From IMG/VR virus record IMGVR_UViG_3300005467_000017, positions 1-43,978 of that record: 43,978 nucleotides of DNA, one strand, 5' to 3'. Position numbers and translations under genes: made by a program. Shown piece by piece: positions 1-5,873 of this stretch. Each line of letters starts with the position of its first letter. The stretch's first letter is position 1. The notes under the pieces were generated by a model, which saw only the letters and a program-made list of their open reading frames with translations, searched no databases and had not been told where the DNA came from. Source of the DNA: a virus.

Positions 1-998
1 CAGGCCCTGACCCACTCAGCCGGGATGATGACGCTTTCGACCGAGCCGGCGTAGTCACGGTCGATCTCGCGAGCGAAGACGTGCAGCAGGCCCTCGGCCT
101 CCGCCTTCTGCCGCTTGGTATCGTACCACGCCTGATCCTTCTCGGGATGGTCGCGCCAGTCCATGACGAACACACGCGTGCGGCCATGTTCGATCTGCAC
201 TCCAGGCGCCCAGTCCGACCCAGCTTCGCGGCGACGGTTGAACACGTTGCCCAGCGGGCCCACCGACGAGATGTCGATCTGACAGCGCGTGTTCTCCGAC
301 AGCGCCGACTCGATCTTCTCGGGGTGGACGTAATGGCTGCTCTCGTCCTTCAGATACCAGAGCTTGCGGCCGCCGCGGCCGATGTTGTCGCCGCAGTCTC
401 CGGTGATGGTCGCCTCGTTCTCCGGATTGATGATCCGCATGAACGAGCAGTGGTCGCGGAAGCTGAACCCACGTGGCAGGAACTCAGTCGGCAGATAGCC
501 GAGGCTACGGCGGATCTTCTCGAAGATTGAGTCAGGGTCTCCGATGTGGTCGACCGTGTCCTGATCACGTGAGCCCCAGCCGGTCGCTGACCCAGGACGG
601 AAGCGCCATAGCCAGATGGTCACCCAGATGCACACCCAAGTCGCACCCATCTCGCGCGACTTCTCGACCAGCCCCGATTCCTGGAGCATCAGGCATTCGA
701 CCAGGAACTGGACCAGCTGCTCCTGTCGCCCGAACAGGATGAACGGCATTGTGGTCAGTCGGTTCAAGTCCATCGCCAACCGCGGGTCATAGGTCACGGC
801 CCAATGGTTGATGAAGTCGCAGATGTGGTCCTCGTCGCTGTAATAGGCGAGGGCGCCTTCCTTCAGTTCCTCGTTCTCGCGGATCAGCACAAGCTGTTGC
901 TGCCGCCATGCCAGCACCTTGACATAATCCGGCGGCCAGTCGCCGCGCTCCCACACGGTACGGGGCGGGTCCAACGATATGCGCTGGCGAATGGTCAT
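1..998 (-). CDS. terL: Terminase large subunit (partial, C-terminus outside window)
   Basis: This is the packaging motor ATPase. The 332 visible residues start at the ATG at 998, which overlaps the upstream TGA as ATGA, and run off the left edge without a stop. A deviant Walker A, EKSREMGATW (about residues 112-121), is typical of TerL, and a Walker B-like segment, LWYLKDESSHY, follows near residue 215. The C-terminal nuclease domain lies outside the window. It closes a long leftward operon of small genes. The ATPase assignment is firm; which TerL clade it belongs to cannot be judged from the visible part. Confidence 0.93.
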   Translation of the reverse strand, partial: MTIRQRISLDPPRTVWERGDWPPDYVKVLAWRQQQLVLIRENEELKEGALAYYSDEDHICDFINHWAVTYDPRLAMDLNRLTTMPFILFGRQEQLVQFLVECLMLQESGLVEKSREMGATWVCIWVTIWLWRFRPGSATGWGSRDQDTVDHIGDPDSIFEKIRRSLGYLPTEFLPRGFSFRDHCSFMRIINPENEATITGDCGDNIGRGGRKLWYLKDESSHYVHPEKIESALSENTRCQIDISSVGPLGNVFNRRREAGSDWAPGVQIEHGRTRVFVMDWRDHPEKDQAWYDTKRQKAEAEGLLHVFAREIDRDYAGSVESVIIPAEWVRA

Positions 999-1207
999 CG
1001 CTTCACCAGACCACGCAAGCGACCAGCCAGCAAATCGTCGCCACAAGCGATGCAGATCGAACGACCAGGGCCGCCCATGCCGTCGATTGCCTCACCGCAC
1101 AGATTGCAGCTGCGAACCGCCGCAGTCGTGAGCCATGACATTCCTGGATCGAGTGGCGATTGTGAAACGCGCTTGAGGTCGTACCACTCGCGTTTCTGTT
1201 CGGGCAT
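995..1207 (-). CDS. Small CxxC...CxxC zinc-binding protein
   Basis: A 70-residue protein with CNLCGEAIDG followed by ICIACGDDL, a two-knuckle zinc site near the C-terminus. I chose the ATG at 1207 (MPEQKREWYDL) because a longer start at 1276 would run through the small membrane ORF encoded just upstream in another frame. Its stop overlaps the terminase start as ATGA, so it is probably translated with the terminase. No specific function is evident. Zinc-knuckle miniproteins like this recur through the leftward operon. Confidence 0.7.
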   Translation of the reverse strand: MPEQKREWYDLKRVSQSPLDPGMSWLTTAAVRSCNLCGEAIDGMGGPGRSICIACGDDLLAGRLRGLVKR

Positions 1208-1215
1208 GGGAAGCT

Positions 1216-1278
1216 TCAACGCCCCAACAGGAACAGGATCACGACAAGCACAACCAGCACCATGGCCATGTCCCACAT
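1216..1278 (-). CDS. Tiny single-pass membrane protein (20 aa)
   Basis: The frame reads MWDMAMVLVVLVVILFLLGR and then stops. It is almost wholly a hydrophobic helix with a terminal Arg. The start codon overlaps the stop of the next upstream membrane peptide by one base (TGATG), which argues for real translation despite its length. It could be part of a lysis or membrane-remodelling set, but that is inference. Confidence 0.5.
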   Translation of the reverse strand: MWDMAMVLVVLVVILFLLGR

Positions 1279-1367
1279 CAGCGTCTACGTCCGGAAAGCA
1301 CCAGGCCCAATCCGACCAGGAAGATCACAAGCAGTATGCCGACAAGCACGGATTCGGGCAGAGTCAT
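1278..1367 (-). CDS. Small single-pass membrane protein (29 aa)
   Basis: The peptide starts MTLPESVLVGILLV, continues as a hydrophobic helix and ends SGRRR, so the positive-inside rule puts the C-terminus in the cytoplasm. The ATG follows immediately after the TAG of the DUF2158-like gene, and its own stop overlaps the next ATG. It forms a pair with the 20-residue membrane peptide downstream. Holin- or antiholin-like function is possible but not shown. Confidence 0.55.
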   Translation of the reverse strand: MTLPESVLVGILLVIFLVGLGLVLSGRRR

Positions 1368-1760
1368 CTACGACGCTTTCGCGTGCAGCTTGAGCGCGCA
1401 CAGACGAATGATCGCCCGACGCGTCACGTCGAATGTCGGAGACTCCGGCCCGACAGTCTGCTGACAACAGTCGCAGCGAAACGCATGCTCTCCATTAGCT
1501 CGCCTAACATCTGAGAACGGACCCAAGTGCTGCGTCGACGGACAGGGCATGGGCGCGATACATGCTGGCGCGGGATATGGGCCGCTCACCAGTCTGTCAT
1601 GGTGGTACACGGACTTGAACATACCACCCTCAGGGCTATTCCAAATGCATGTGTATAAGCTGTCGGCATGCAGGACAATTACTTCCATGACCGGGCCCAG
1701 GCCTTCGCCTCCGGGCCCAACATCGATCAGCCGCACCTTGTCTCCCAGCTTAAAGCGCAT
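1368..1760 (-). CDS. YodC/DUF2158-like small beta-barrel protein with Cys-rich tail
   Basis: The protein begins MRFKLGDKVRLIDVGPGGEG at 1760. This N-terminal part (about residues 1-55) matches the pattern of the YodC/DUF2158 family, a small SH3-like fold in which a GD-V-L strand precedes a glycine-rich turn and a CxW strand (here CIWNSPEGGMFKS). The C-terminal half is different and holds a zinc-knuckle-like FRCDCCQQ. An upstream in-frame ATG at 1790 would overlap the preceding gene and looks less likely. Molecular role is unknown. Confidence 0.65.
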   Translation of the reverse strand: MRFKLGDKVRLIDVGPGGEGLGPVMEVIVLHADSLYTCIWNSPEGGMFKSVYHHDRLVSGPYPAPACIAPMPCPSTQHLGPFSDVRRANGEHAFRCDCCQQTVGPESPTFDVTRRAIIRLCALKLHAKAS

Positions 1761-1762
1761 GC

Positions 1763-1993
1763 TCACTGCACCCACTCCAGCTGAGCCCACGGCACCAGAA
1801 TGATCGATGTTCCAATCCGCACCGGCGCCACTTCCTGGATGTCAACGTCATTGCGCGCAACGAAGACACCGCGCGTCCCCTCGGGGAGCAGTTCTCTCGG
1901 CTGTCCGGAAAAGAAGGTCTGGATCGGCGCGGTCAGCACCACCTCAGCTCCATCGTAGATGTCGCCGATCACTTCGACACACAGAGCCTTCAA
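1763..1993 (-). CDS. Conserved-looking small protein, unknown function
   Basis: A 76-residue acidic, beta-rich protein (MKALCVEVIGDIYDGAEVV...) with no recognisable motif. The ATG overlaps the previous stop as ATGA, and the next gene starts 2 bases after its stop, so it sits firmly inside the operon. Confidence 0.65.
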   Translation of the reverse strand: MKALCVEVIGDIYDGAEVVLTAPIQTFFSGQPRELLPEGTRGVFVARNDVDIQEVAPVRIGTSIILVPWAQLEWVQ

Positions 1994-2268
1994 TCGTCCT
2001 CGGACTCGATCTCGTCGAAATAGGTCATCGACACGCTGGTGCTCGACTTGAGCGCTGGCTTGTCATAGATCCGACTGCGATCGCCCTTGAGGGATTGCTT
2101 GCGCGCCCAGGTCGCGCCCATCACACGCGACTTCTCGATCACCACATTGCGTGCCTCGCGGAACTTGGCCAAGTCGACGACTGGCGCTGCCGAGCACGAG
2201 CGACGTCCCCACGCCGAGCAGATCGTGGGCGTCGGACAGCCGCCACAAGTCTCGAACTCTTGGCTCAT
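1990..2268 (-). CDS. Small protein carrying a terminase P-loop look-alike
   Basis: A 92-residue protein. Residues about 44-54 read IEKSRVMGATW, nearly identical to the Walker A segment of the large terminase (VEKSREMGATW) encoded 1.4 kb downstream; the DNA at 2104-2139 and 633-668 matches at 30 of 36 bases. The rest does not resemble TerL: the N-terminus is Cys-rich (CGGCPTPTICSAW) and the C-terminus acidic. The start has a GGGAG ribosome site, and the stop overlaps the next ATG. It may be a degraded duplication, a motif mimic or a separate nucleotide-binding protein. Confidence 0.65.
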   Translation of the reverse strand: MSQEFETCGGCPTPTICSAWGRRSCSAAPVVDLAKFREARNVVIEKSRVMGATWARKQSLKGDRSRIYDKPALKSSTSVSMTYFDEIESEDD

Positions 2269-2654
2269 GTCACATGCTCCCGACCTGTCTCAGGCGCGGA
2301 CGGCGGCTCCTTGTCGGAGAAGATCGGAGAATCGGCGAGTGGCATTGCCAAAAGCTCCGGGTGCGAGAAGGGGGAGTGGGTCGGAGGGCCTCCGGGAGGA
2401 TTCTGACCCTCCGACCACACCTCGGAGACAAAGCTTTGCGGCGGGTACGCATTACCTGGACGGGTGCCGCAGTCATTGCCATCCGAAAAGAACGGATCCG
2501 CCCGGGAGTGGGGGGACGGGGGAAGCGCAAGGGGCATTGGCTTCCCACACAAGAACGTCCGGGGTGTAGGCACGGAACGTTCGGACTCTCCCGGGCGGAT
2601 CCTTTGGAGGCGCCTGCCGGCTTCGGGTGTCGGGGGGCTAACGGCAGCCGACAA
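2265..2654 (-). CDS. Doubtful Pro-rich ORF within a structured region
   Basis: This 129-codon frame is rich in Pro and Ser (for example NPPGGPPTHSPFSHP) and its stop overlaps the following ATG. Codon third positions look acceptable in the 3' half but not in the 5' half, which coincides with strong inverted repeats. A shorter version beginning at an internal ATG is possible. It may instead be an untranslated RNA segment; I keep it at low confidence. Confidence 0.3.
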   Translation of the reverse strand: MSAAVSPPTPEAGRRLQRIRPGESERSVPTPRTFLCGKPMPLALPPSPHSRADPFFSDGNDCGTRPGNAYPPQSFVSEVWSEGQNPPGGPPTHSPFSHPELLAMPLADSPIFSDKEPPSAPETGREHVT

Positions 2655-2731
2655 ACGCCTCGCAACGAAACTTTGGGAAAACCCCTGCCGACCAAACTGA
2701 GCGATGCCAACCCACAGCAGATCGGCAGGGG
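2494..2731 (-). ncRNA. Candidate structured RNA between operon genes
   Basis: Several long inverted repeats pack into this stretch. A perfect 14-bp pair (2494-2507 with 2589-2602) encloses two hairpins (2520-2526/2540-2546, and an arm around 2552-2585). A 5-bp stem 2608-2612/2656-2660 encloses two 6-bp stems that interleave as an H-type pseudoknot (2614-2619/2642-2647 and 2628-2633/2648-2653). A 10-bp stem closes 2682-2691/2722-2731. A further 10-bp hairpin lies at 2379-2388/2407-2416. The strand is assigned from operon direction only. It matches no RNA family I can recognise. Confidence 0.4.
2675..2731 (-). terminator. Possible leftward intrinsic terminator or attenuator
   Basis: Read leftward, CCCCTGCCGA pairs perfectly with TCGGCAGGGG across a 30-base loop and is followed by TTTTCCC. 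The short T run and large loop make it weak. It lies just after the stop of the gene at 2761-3096, so it could attenuate the terminase end of the operon. Confidence 0.35.
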
Positions 2732-2760
2732 GACTTGCAGGCCTTCACACCTCGATCATA

Positions 2761-3096
2761 TCAGTGCACATCTGAGCTGTAGATCAGGCGAGATCGCAGC
2801 ACCGACACCCGCACACTACGGTAGACCGGAAAGCGGACGTAGACATAGCGGCTGCCGTTGTCGCCATCCACGAAGCCATGCGCTCCGTCAGGGATCAGCA
2901 GGTCGGGCTGGTCGTATTCGCCGAGCACGAGCACAATGCCACGCAACATAACCACATCGACAGGGTTCTGCGCGATCAGCTTCCTCTCGGTGACGAACGT
3001 GAATGTACGGCGCTGCGGATAAACGCGCAGCGCGTCCAGCACCGCCTGGTCGGAGTAACAGTCGCGCATCGCGGGGATTGCTCCGGTGGCCGTCAT
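2761..3096 (-). CDS. Hypothetical 111-aa protein
   Basis: The protein starts MTATGAIPAMRDCYSDQAVL at an ATG overlapping the upstream TGA as ATGA. It alternates short helices and beta strands and ends in Arg-rich strands (FPVYRSVRVSVLRSRL). I do not recognise the family. It is the last gene before the structured segment at about 2.3-2.75 kb. Confidence 0.65.
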   Translation of the reverse strand: MTATGAIPAMRDCYSDQAVLDALRVYPQRRTFTFVTERKLIAQNPVDVVMLRGIVLVLGEYDQPDLLIPDGAHGFVDGDNGSRYVYVRFPVYRSVRVSVLRSRLIYSSDVH

Positions 3097-3218
3097 CGCC
3101 GCGCCAGCTCCTTTTCCCGGCGTTCCTCCTCGGCGTGCTCCGCTGACGGATCGACGTCGAAAACAAAGCCGAAACGGTCCTGGTTATTGTGAACGAATGA
3201 GCCGATGGCCTCGATCAT
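3093..3218 (-). CDS. Small protein with charged helical tail (41 aa)
   Basis: The frame begins MIEAIGSFVHNNQDRF, 4 bases after the TAA of the upstream gene, and ends in a strongly charged helix (AEEERREKELARR). An upstream in-frame ATG at 3272 would add a segment containing GRGKT but would overlap the previous gene by 50 bases, so I prefer the shorter start. Function unknown. Confidence 0.55.
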   Translation of the reverse strand: MIEAIGSFVHNNQDRFGFVFDVDPSAEHAEEERREKELARR

Positions 3219-3222
3219 CGTC

Positions 3223-3408
3223 TTACCGCGTCCGACAGGTGGCGAACCGGTCAGGCTGGGATCGTCGACCATGAACTGGTCGCCTTCCCGTGCTGATCCG
3301 CAGCCGCGTGACCTTCGTCCGTTCCTTAAGGTTGGTGATTTCCTCTGATCGCTCCGCGAGTGTGCGTCGTAGCCGCATTATTTCAGCGCTGTCGTTGTAG
3401 TAACTCAC
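3223..3408 (-). CDS. Small basic coiled-coil-like protein, GTG start
   Basis: From a GTG at 3408 the frame reads VSYYNDSAEIMRLRRTLAE and continues as a charged helix (RSEEITNLKERTKV) with an Arg-rich tail. The start lies 4 bases after the upstream TGA, behind a purine-rich GGGGG stretch. The helical half could form a coiled coil. Confidence 0.5.
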   Translation of the reverse strand: MSYYNDSAEIMRLRRTLAERSEEITNLKERTKVTRLRISTGRRPVHGRRSQPDRFATCRTR

Positions 3409-3412
3409 GACT

Positions 3413-3616
3413 TCACCCCCTTCCCCCCTTCCCACCTTCCACGAAGCCGTCCCGGCACGTATCTGCGGCCGCATTCCAGAATTTTCTATCGTCAGTCCAG
3501 CGCATCGCCGCGCCCTTCATTCCGCGCCAGCACATTCGGCCGCAGCGCTCACAGCACCGCCGCTCAGAGCCATATGGCTGGTTGTCTTGCGTTACCAAAT
3601 GCAGCGGCTCGCTCAT
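3413..3616 (-). CDS. Small Cys-rich zinc-binding protein
   Basis: A 67-residue protein with RRCCERCGRMCW (about residues 19-30), a probable metal site, and a Gly-rich C-terminus. It overlaps the preceding zinc-finger gene by ATGA. No defined family. Confidence 0.6.
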   Translation of the reverse strand: MSEPLHLVTQDNQPYGSERRCCERCGRMCWRGMKGAAMRWTDDRKFWNAAADTCRDGFVEGGKGGRG

Positions 3617-3903
3617 GGATTCCGCATCGATGCGGCGCGCAACGTCGCCTCGGAGGGCTTGGCACGAACGTAGTCACTGCATGCGAGCGGATCGTCAGAA
3701 CCATACTTCGGTCTGAATTGCCCTTCGCCATCCGCCAACCACGCCCAGTTCGAGCGTTGCTCACCAGTCGTCATGTCGTAGTCGCGGCAGCACCGGTGGC
3801 AGAAGAATTTCCGATCGCGCCGATATCTCCGCGGCTTGACTAGGCAGTTTGGGCATCGGCCATGTTCATCGAGCTTCATAGCCATAAATGCCTGCACGGC
3901 CAT
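3613..3903 (-). CDS. Zinc-ribbon protein
   Basis: A 96-residue protein with CPNCLVKPRR and then FFCHRCCRDYD, which together form a four-Cys zinc ribbon near the N-terminus (about residues 17-40). Alternative ATGs lie 6 and 8 codons in. The start overlaps the stop of the terminase-small-like gene by one base (TGATG). DNA or RNA binding is likely for such a ribbon but not shown. Confidence 0.65.
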   Translation of the reverse strand: MAVQAFMAMKLDEHGRCPNCLVKPRRYRRDRKFFCHRCCRDYDMTTGEQRSNWAWLADGEGQFRPKYGSDDPLACSDYVRAKPSEATLRAASMRNP

Positions 3904-4400
3904 CAGTGCGTCCTCCCGTTCACCCTCTCGGGTCGCACATCAGCCATATCGACGGGGTCGTGCTCGATCACGCGCGGTGCCGGCAGCTGGGCTGGGGTAG
4001 CACGCAAAGTCTGCAGGTAGCGTTCCAGCGCGTCCTGGACATTGGTGTTCTCGTCGATCTCCTCCACCGGCCGCTCAGTAAAGTCGCCACGGATATGCAG
4101 CGGCAGGAGCATGGCGAGCAGTCTGGCGAATGACGGCGGGTGCCGCATCTCCAATCGCTTGAGGAACCCCACCAGCCCGTTCAGCCCCTCACCATCCTCC
4201 CCGATCTGTTCCGCTGCCATCATCAGCGCGGTCTTCAGGTTGGAGGTCATGCGATTCCCCTGGCCAGGCTTACGTCCGGATCCCTCCGGCTTCGTCATGC
4301 CCTTATGCCAATTGGGATTGCCCTTGTTATTCTTCCGGCCATCCCTGACATCGGGTTCTGGCTCAGTGGTGATAGGCCTTTGTCGTATTGCTCTGCGCAT
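3903..4400 (-). CDS. Possible terminase small subunit (DUF5681-like)
   Basis: From the ATG at 4400 the protein is 165 residues. It has a basic Gly/Asn/Lys segment (GRKNNKGNPNWHKGM, GSGRKPGQGNR) followed by a helical domain (residues about 55-110, KTALMMAAEQIGEDG ... LEMRHPPSFARLLAMLLPL). A GRP/KPGQ-type basic lead-in and helical block are typical of phage DUF5681/TerS-like proteins encoded upstream of TerL. The start at 4490 would lie inside the upstream gene. The assignment rests on pattern and location only. Confidence 0.5.
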   Translation of the reverse strand: MRRAIRQRPITTEPEPDVRDGRKNNKGNPNWHKGMTKPEGSGRKPGQGNRMTSNLKTALMMAAEQIGEDGEGLNGLVGFLKRLEMRHPPSFARLLAMLLPLHIRGDFTERPVEEIDENTNVQDALERYLQTLRATPAQLPAPRVIEHDPVDMADVRPERVNGRTH

Positions 4401-4432
4401 TGCGGTTACTAATCTAAGTTGGAAAAACTCTG

Positions 4433-4627
4433 TTAGCTTAGAGCTGCCACGAAGTTGCGCGCTTCTCTGCCGTCTGTCGTGACCTGCCACCGGTCGTTCT
4501 TCAGCTCCACAATGCTGTGGTCATGGAAGCAGATCCGCTCGGACTGCGTAACCACCGCATAGCGAAACCCATCCGAGTGGCTATTCCACGGCATCTTCAG
4601 GATGGTTTCGCTGCTTGTGCCGCTCAT
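4433..4627 (-). CDS. Hypothetical 64-aa protein
   Basis: The frame begins MSGTSSETILKMPWNSHSDG and forms a compact alpha/beta sequence (YAVVTQSERICFHDHSIVEL). It overlaps the upstream frame by 47 bases if the first ATG is used; starting at the internal ATG at 4594 would cut that to 14. Unknown function. Confidence 0.55.
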   Translation of the reverse strand: MSGTSSETILKMPWNSHSDGFRYAVVTQSERICFHDHSIVELKNDRWQVTTDGREARNFVAALS

Positions 4628-4733
4628 CTTCTTTTAAGCTCCGGGAAAATAGGCGCCCCGTTTCGTCCTTGATCACGGGGCCACGATCCTGGCCGACCCG
4701 TCCTCCGTTCTTCGCGAGGACTGACATGGCCAT
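4581..4733 (-). CDS. Hypothetical small basic protein (50 aa)
   Basis: The frame reads MAMSVLAKNGGRVGQDRGPV and ends in a charged tail (KEDERHKQRNHPEDAVE). The longer open frame to 4895 translates into Arg/Gly-rich sequence that overlaps the better gene at 4768-4917, so I take the start at 4733. It overlaps its downstream neighbour. Confidence 0.4.
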   Translation of the reverse strand: MAMSVLAKNGGRVGQDRGPVIKDETGRLFSRSLKEDERHKQRNHPEDAVE

Positions 4734-4767
4734 TTGCCGGAACGTTTTTGCGACCCGGCGGGTCAGC

Positions 4768-4917
4768 TCACCGATTCCACCACCGCCACAGCCGCCCATA
4801 CGCCTGGCTGATCCTTCCGGCGTTCTGCGCTTCCTGGATGGCCTGGACCGTTCGCCCCACCGTGGCTTGGCCACGGCAGTCGCAGCTGATCTCATGCAGT
4901 TCGTGGCGCGTCAGCAT
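4768..4917 (-). CDS. Small protein with Trp/Arg-rich C-terminus (49 aa)
   Basis: Translation gives MLTRHELHEISCDCRGQATV and then a helix (TVQAIQEAQNAGRISQAYGR) ending LWRWWNR. It begins inside the end of the upstream gene, with a GTCGAG ribosome-site-like sequence before it. The frame has clearly coding-like residue use, unlike the two other frames here. Function unknown. Confidence 0.55.
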   Translation of the reverse strand: MLTRHELHEISCDCRGQATVGRTVQAIQEAQNAGRISQAYGRLWRWWNR

Positions 4918-5185
4918 CGAAGAACTCGACCACGTCCCAGGCGGATGCCGACTTGAGCCCCATCACCCGGAACAGCGGGTCATTGAATGCGATCGTGCCG
5001 GCCCAGAAGCGGTCATGCTTCCCATGCGTGCGCAGGGACTTGGCCGGGCGATTCTCCACCGCATAGAGCGGTGCGAGGGCCTCGTCACGAAACCTCACCA
5101 GATCCGCCCAGCGTTCCAACTTCTCCTTGCGAGTGGACAGGCCTGCAATCACGCCGTCTATCTGCTTGATGTCCTGGTGCTTCAT
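4892..5185 (-). CDS. Hypothetical 97-aa helical protein
   Basis: MKHQDIKQIDGVIAGLSTRK starts a charged helical region (to about residue 45) followed by a mixed C-terminal part (FNDPLFRVMGLKSASAWDVVEFF). It is the first gene downstream of the tRNA locus in the leftward direction. I do not recognise it. Confidence 0.6.
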   Translation of the reverse strand: MKHQDIKQIDGVIAGLSTRKEKLERWADLVRFRDEALAPLYAVENRPAKSLRTHGKHDRFWAGTIAFNDPLFRVMGLKSASAWDVVEFFDADAPRTA

Positions 5186-5189
5186 AGCT

Positions 5190-5410
5190 CAAGTTCCCGG
5201 TTTCGATTGAATTCATTCCAGCGGGCAGGGCGCCACTCCTGCTCTAAGGGTCGGCCCTGGGTCGGCCACTACCTCTGCTTCCCAATTCAGCCTGTGTGTC
5301 TGCTTTCCAACACCGCCGCTGGAACTTTGTCGCGGCCCCTCCCGAAGGCTTGCGAGATGTCTAGTCGTAGCCCATAACCGCGAGCGGGAACGGTCCAGGA
5401 CATCTACCGC
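5190..5410 (-). other. Gene-free GC-rich segment 3' of the tRNA
   Basis: No convincing gene lies here. The segment holds a 9-bp long-range inverted repeat (5216-5224 with 5316-5324), a tandem direct repeat of GGGTCGGCC (5248-5256 and 5259-5267) and a 7-bp inverted repeat (5355-5361 with 5399-5405). It would form the 3' trailer of a leftward tRNA transcript and may be a structured RNA. Confidence 0.4.
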
Positions 5411-5417
5411 GATCAGT

Positions 5418-5494
5418 TGGTGCGCCGGGAGAGATTTGAACTCCCACTTACTGCTTTTTGAGGGCAGTGCCTCTACCAATTGGGCTACCAACGC
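5418..5494 (-). tRNA. tRNA, anticodon CAA (Leu by codon), short variable loop
   Basis: The cloverleaf runs from GCGTTGG at 5494 to discriminator A and an encoded CCA at 5420-5418. The acceptor stem pairs GCGTTGG with CCGGCGC, with two G-U pairs. The D arm is TAGCCC...GAGGC, the anticodon loop CTCAAAA (anticodon CAA), the variable loop TAAGT and the T loop TTCAAAT. Anticodon CAA reads UUG leucine, but a five-base variable loop is unlike normal class II tRNA-Leu, so charging identity is uncertain. The HNH gene ends inside this tRNA. Confidence 0.8.
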
Positions 5495-5831
5495 TCATCG
5501 TCTTCAGTCTATGGTGTTCTTTGCGATGGCAATTAGCGCAAAGAACTATGCACTTTTTGGCTTCTTCCATTCCCGCCAGCAAGCTCCTGCCTAGAGCATG
5601 CGCGACGCATTCTTCCTTATCATCATTAGGATGATGAAAGTCGAGGCATATCGGATCATTCTCAGGACAATGCGCACAACCCAGCCCAGCTTTGTATATG
5701 TTGATAAACTCTCTAGCTATTTTCCTGGATCGCTTGTTGTTTTCTTTCGATCTCGCTTTATACAAAGCTTTATGCTTTTGATAGTGCCTTCTAGCATATG
5801 CTTTGGCTTCTAGCGGATCGCGGTAGCTCAT
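5448..5831 (-). CDS. HNH homing endonuclease embedded in the tRNA locus
   Basis: A 127-residue HNH nuclease. The N-terminal half is basic and helical (EAKAYARRHYQKHK), followed by CAHC (zinc ligands), LDFHHPNDDK (catalytic HH) and KCIVLCANCHRKEHH (second zinc pair and the N/H residues). The ATG follows directly after a truncated tRNA half, without a ribosome site. The last 15 codons and the TAA are read from within the complete tRNA at 5418-5494. Base composition is clearly more AT-rich than its neighbours, consistent with acquisition. Confidence 0.88.
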   Translation of the reverse strand: MSYRDPLEAKAYARRHYQKHKALYKARSKENNKRSRKIAREFINIYKAGLGCAHCPENDPICLDFHHPNDDKEECVAHALGRSLLAGMEEAKKCIVLCANCHRKEHHRLKTMSVGSPIGRGTALKKQ

Positions 5832-5873
5832 TGCACGGATTTTGAGCCCGCCGCCTCTGCCAATTGGGCTACC
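5469..5873 (-). repeat. 21-bp direct repeats flanking the HNH gene
   Basis: GGTAGCCCAATTGG(T/C)AGAGGC occurs at 5469-5489 and at 5853-5873, 20 of 21 bases identical and 384 bases apart, exactly the length of the HNH frame. Both copies are tRNA D-arm sequence. Recombination between them would remove the endonuclease and leave a tRNA with a fully paired acceptor stem. Confidence 0.75.

Noticed and set aside
2151-2951. 266-codon rightward ORF across the structured segment
   Set aside because: It crosses real leftward genes, is Arg/Pro/Ser-rich and has no ribosome site.
3219-3272. Walker A-like GSPPVGRGKT from an extended start of the 3093-3218 gene
   Set aside because: The extension overlaps the upstream gene by 50 bases, the loop has Pro where the first Gly is expected, and no other ATPase motif follows.
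4428-4445. Leftward TCTAAGCT resembling the promoter motif
   Set aside because: It is the last codons of the gene at 4433-4627, and no ATATG-type hexamer follows at the right distance.
5213-5491. Leftward ORF starting within the tRNA (VAQLVEALPSKSS)
   Set aside because: Its N-terminal part is a translation of the tRNA and the rest lies in the gene-free trailer; the residue pattern is typical of tRNA-derived false genes.
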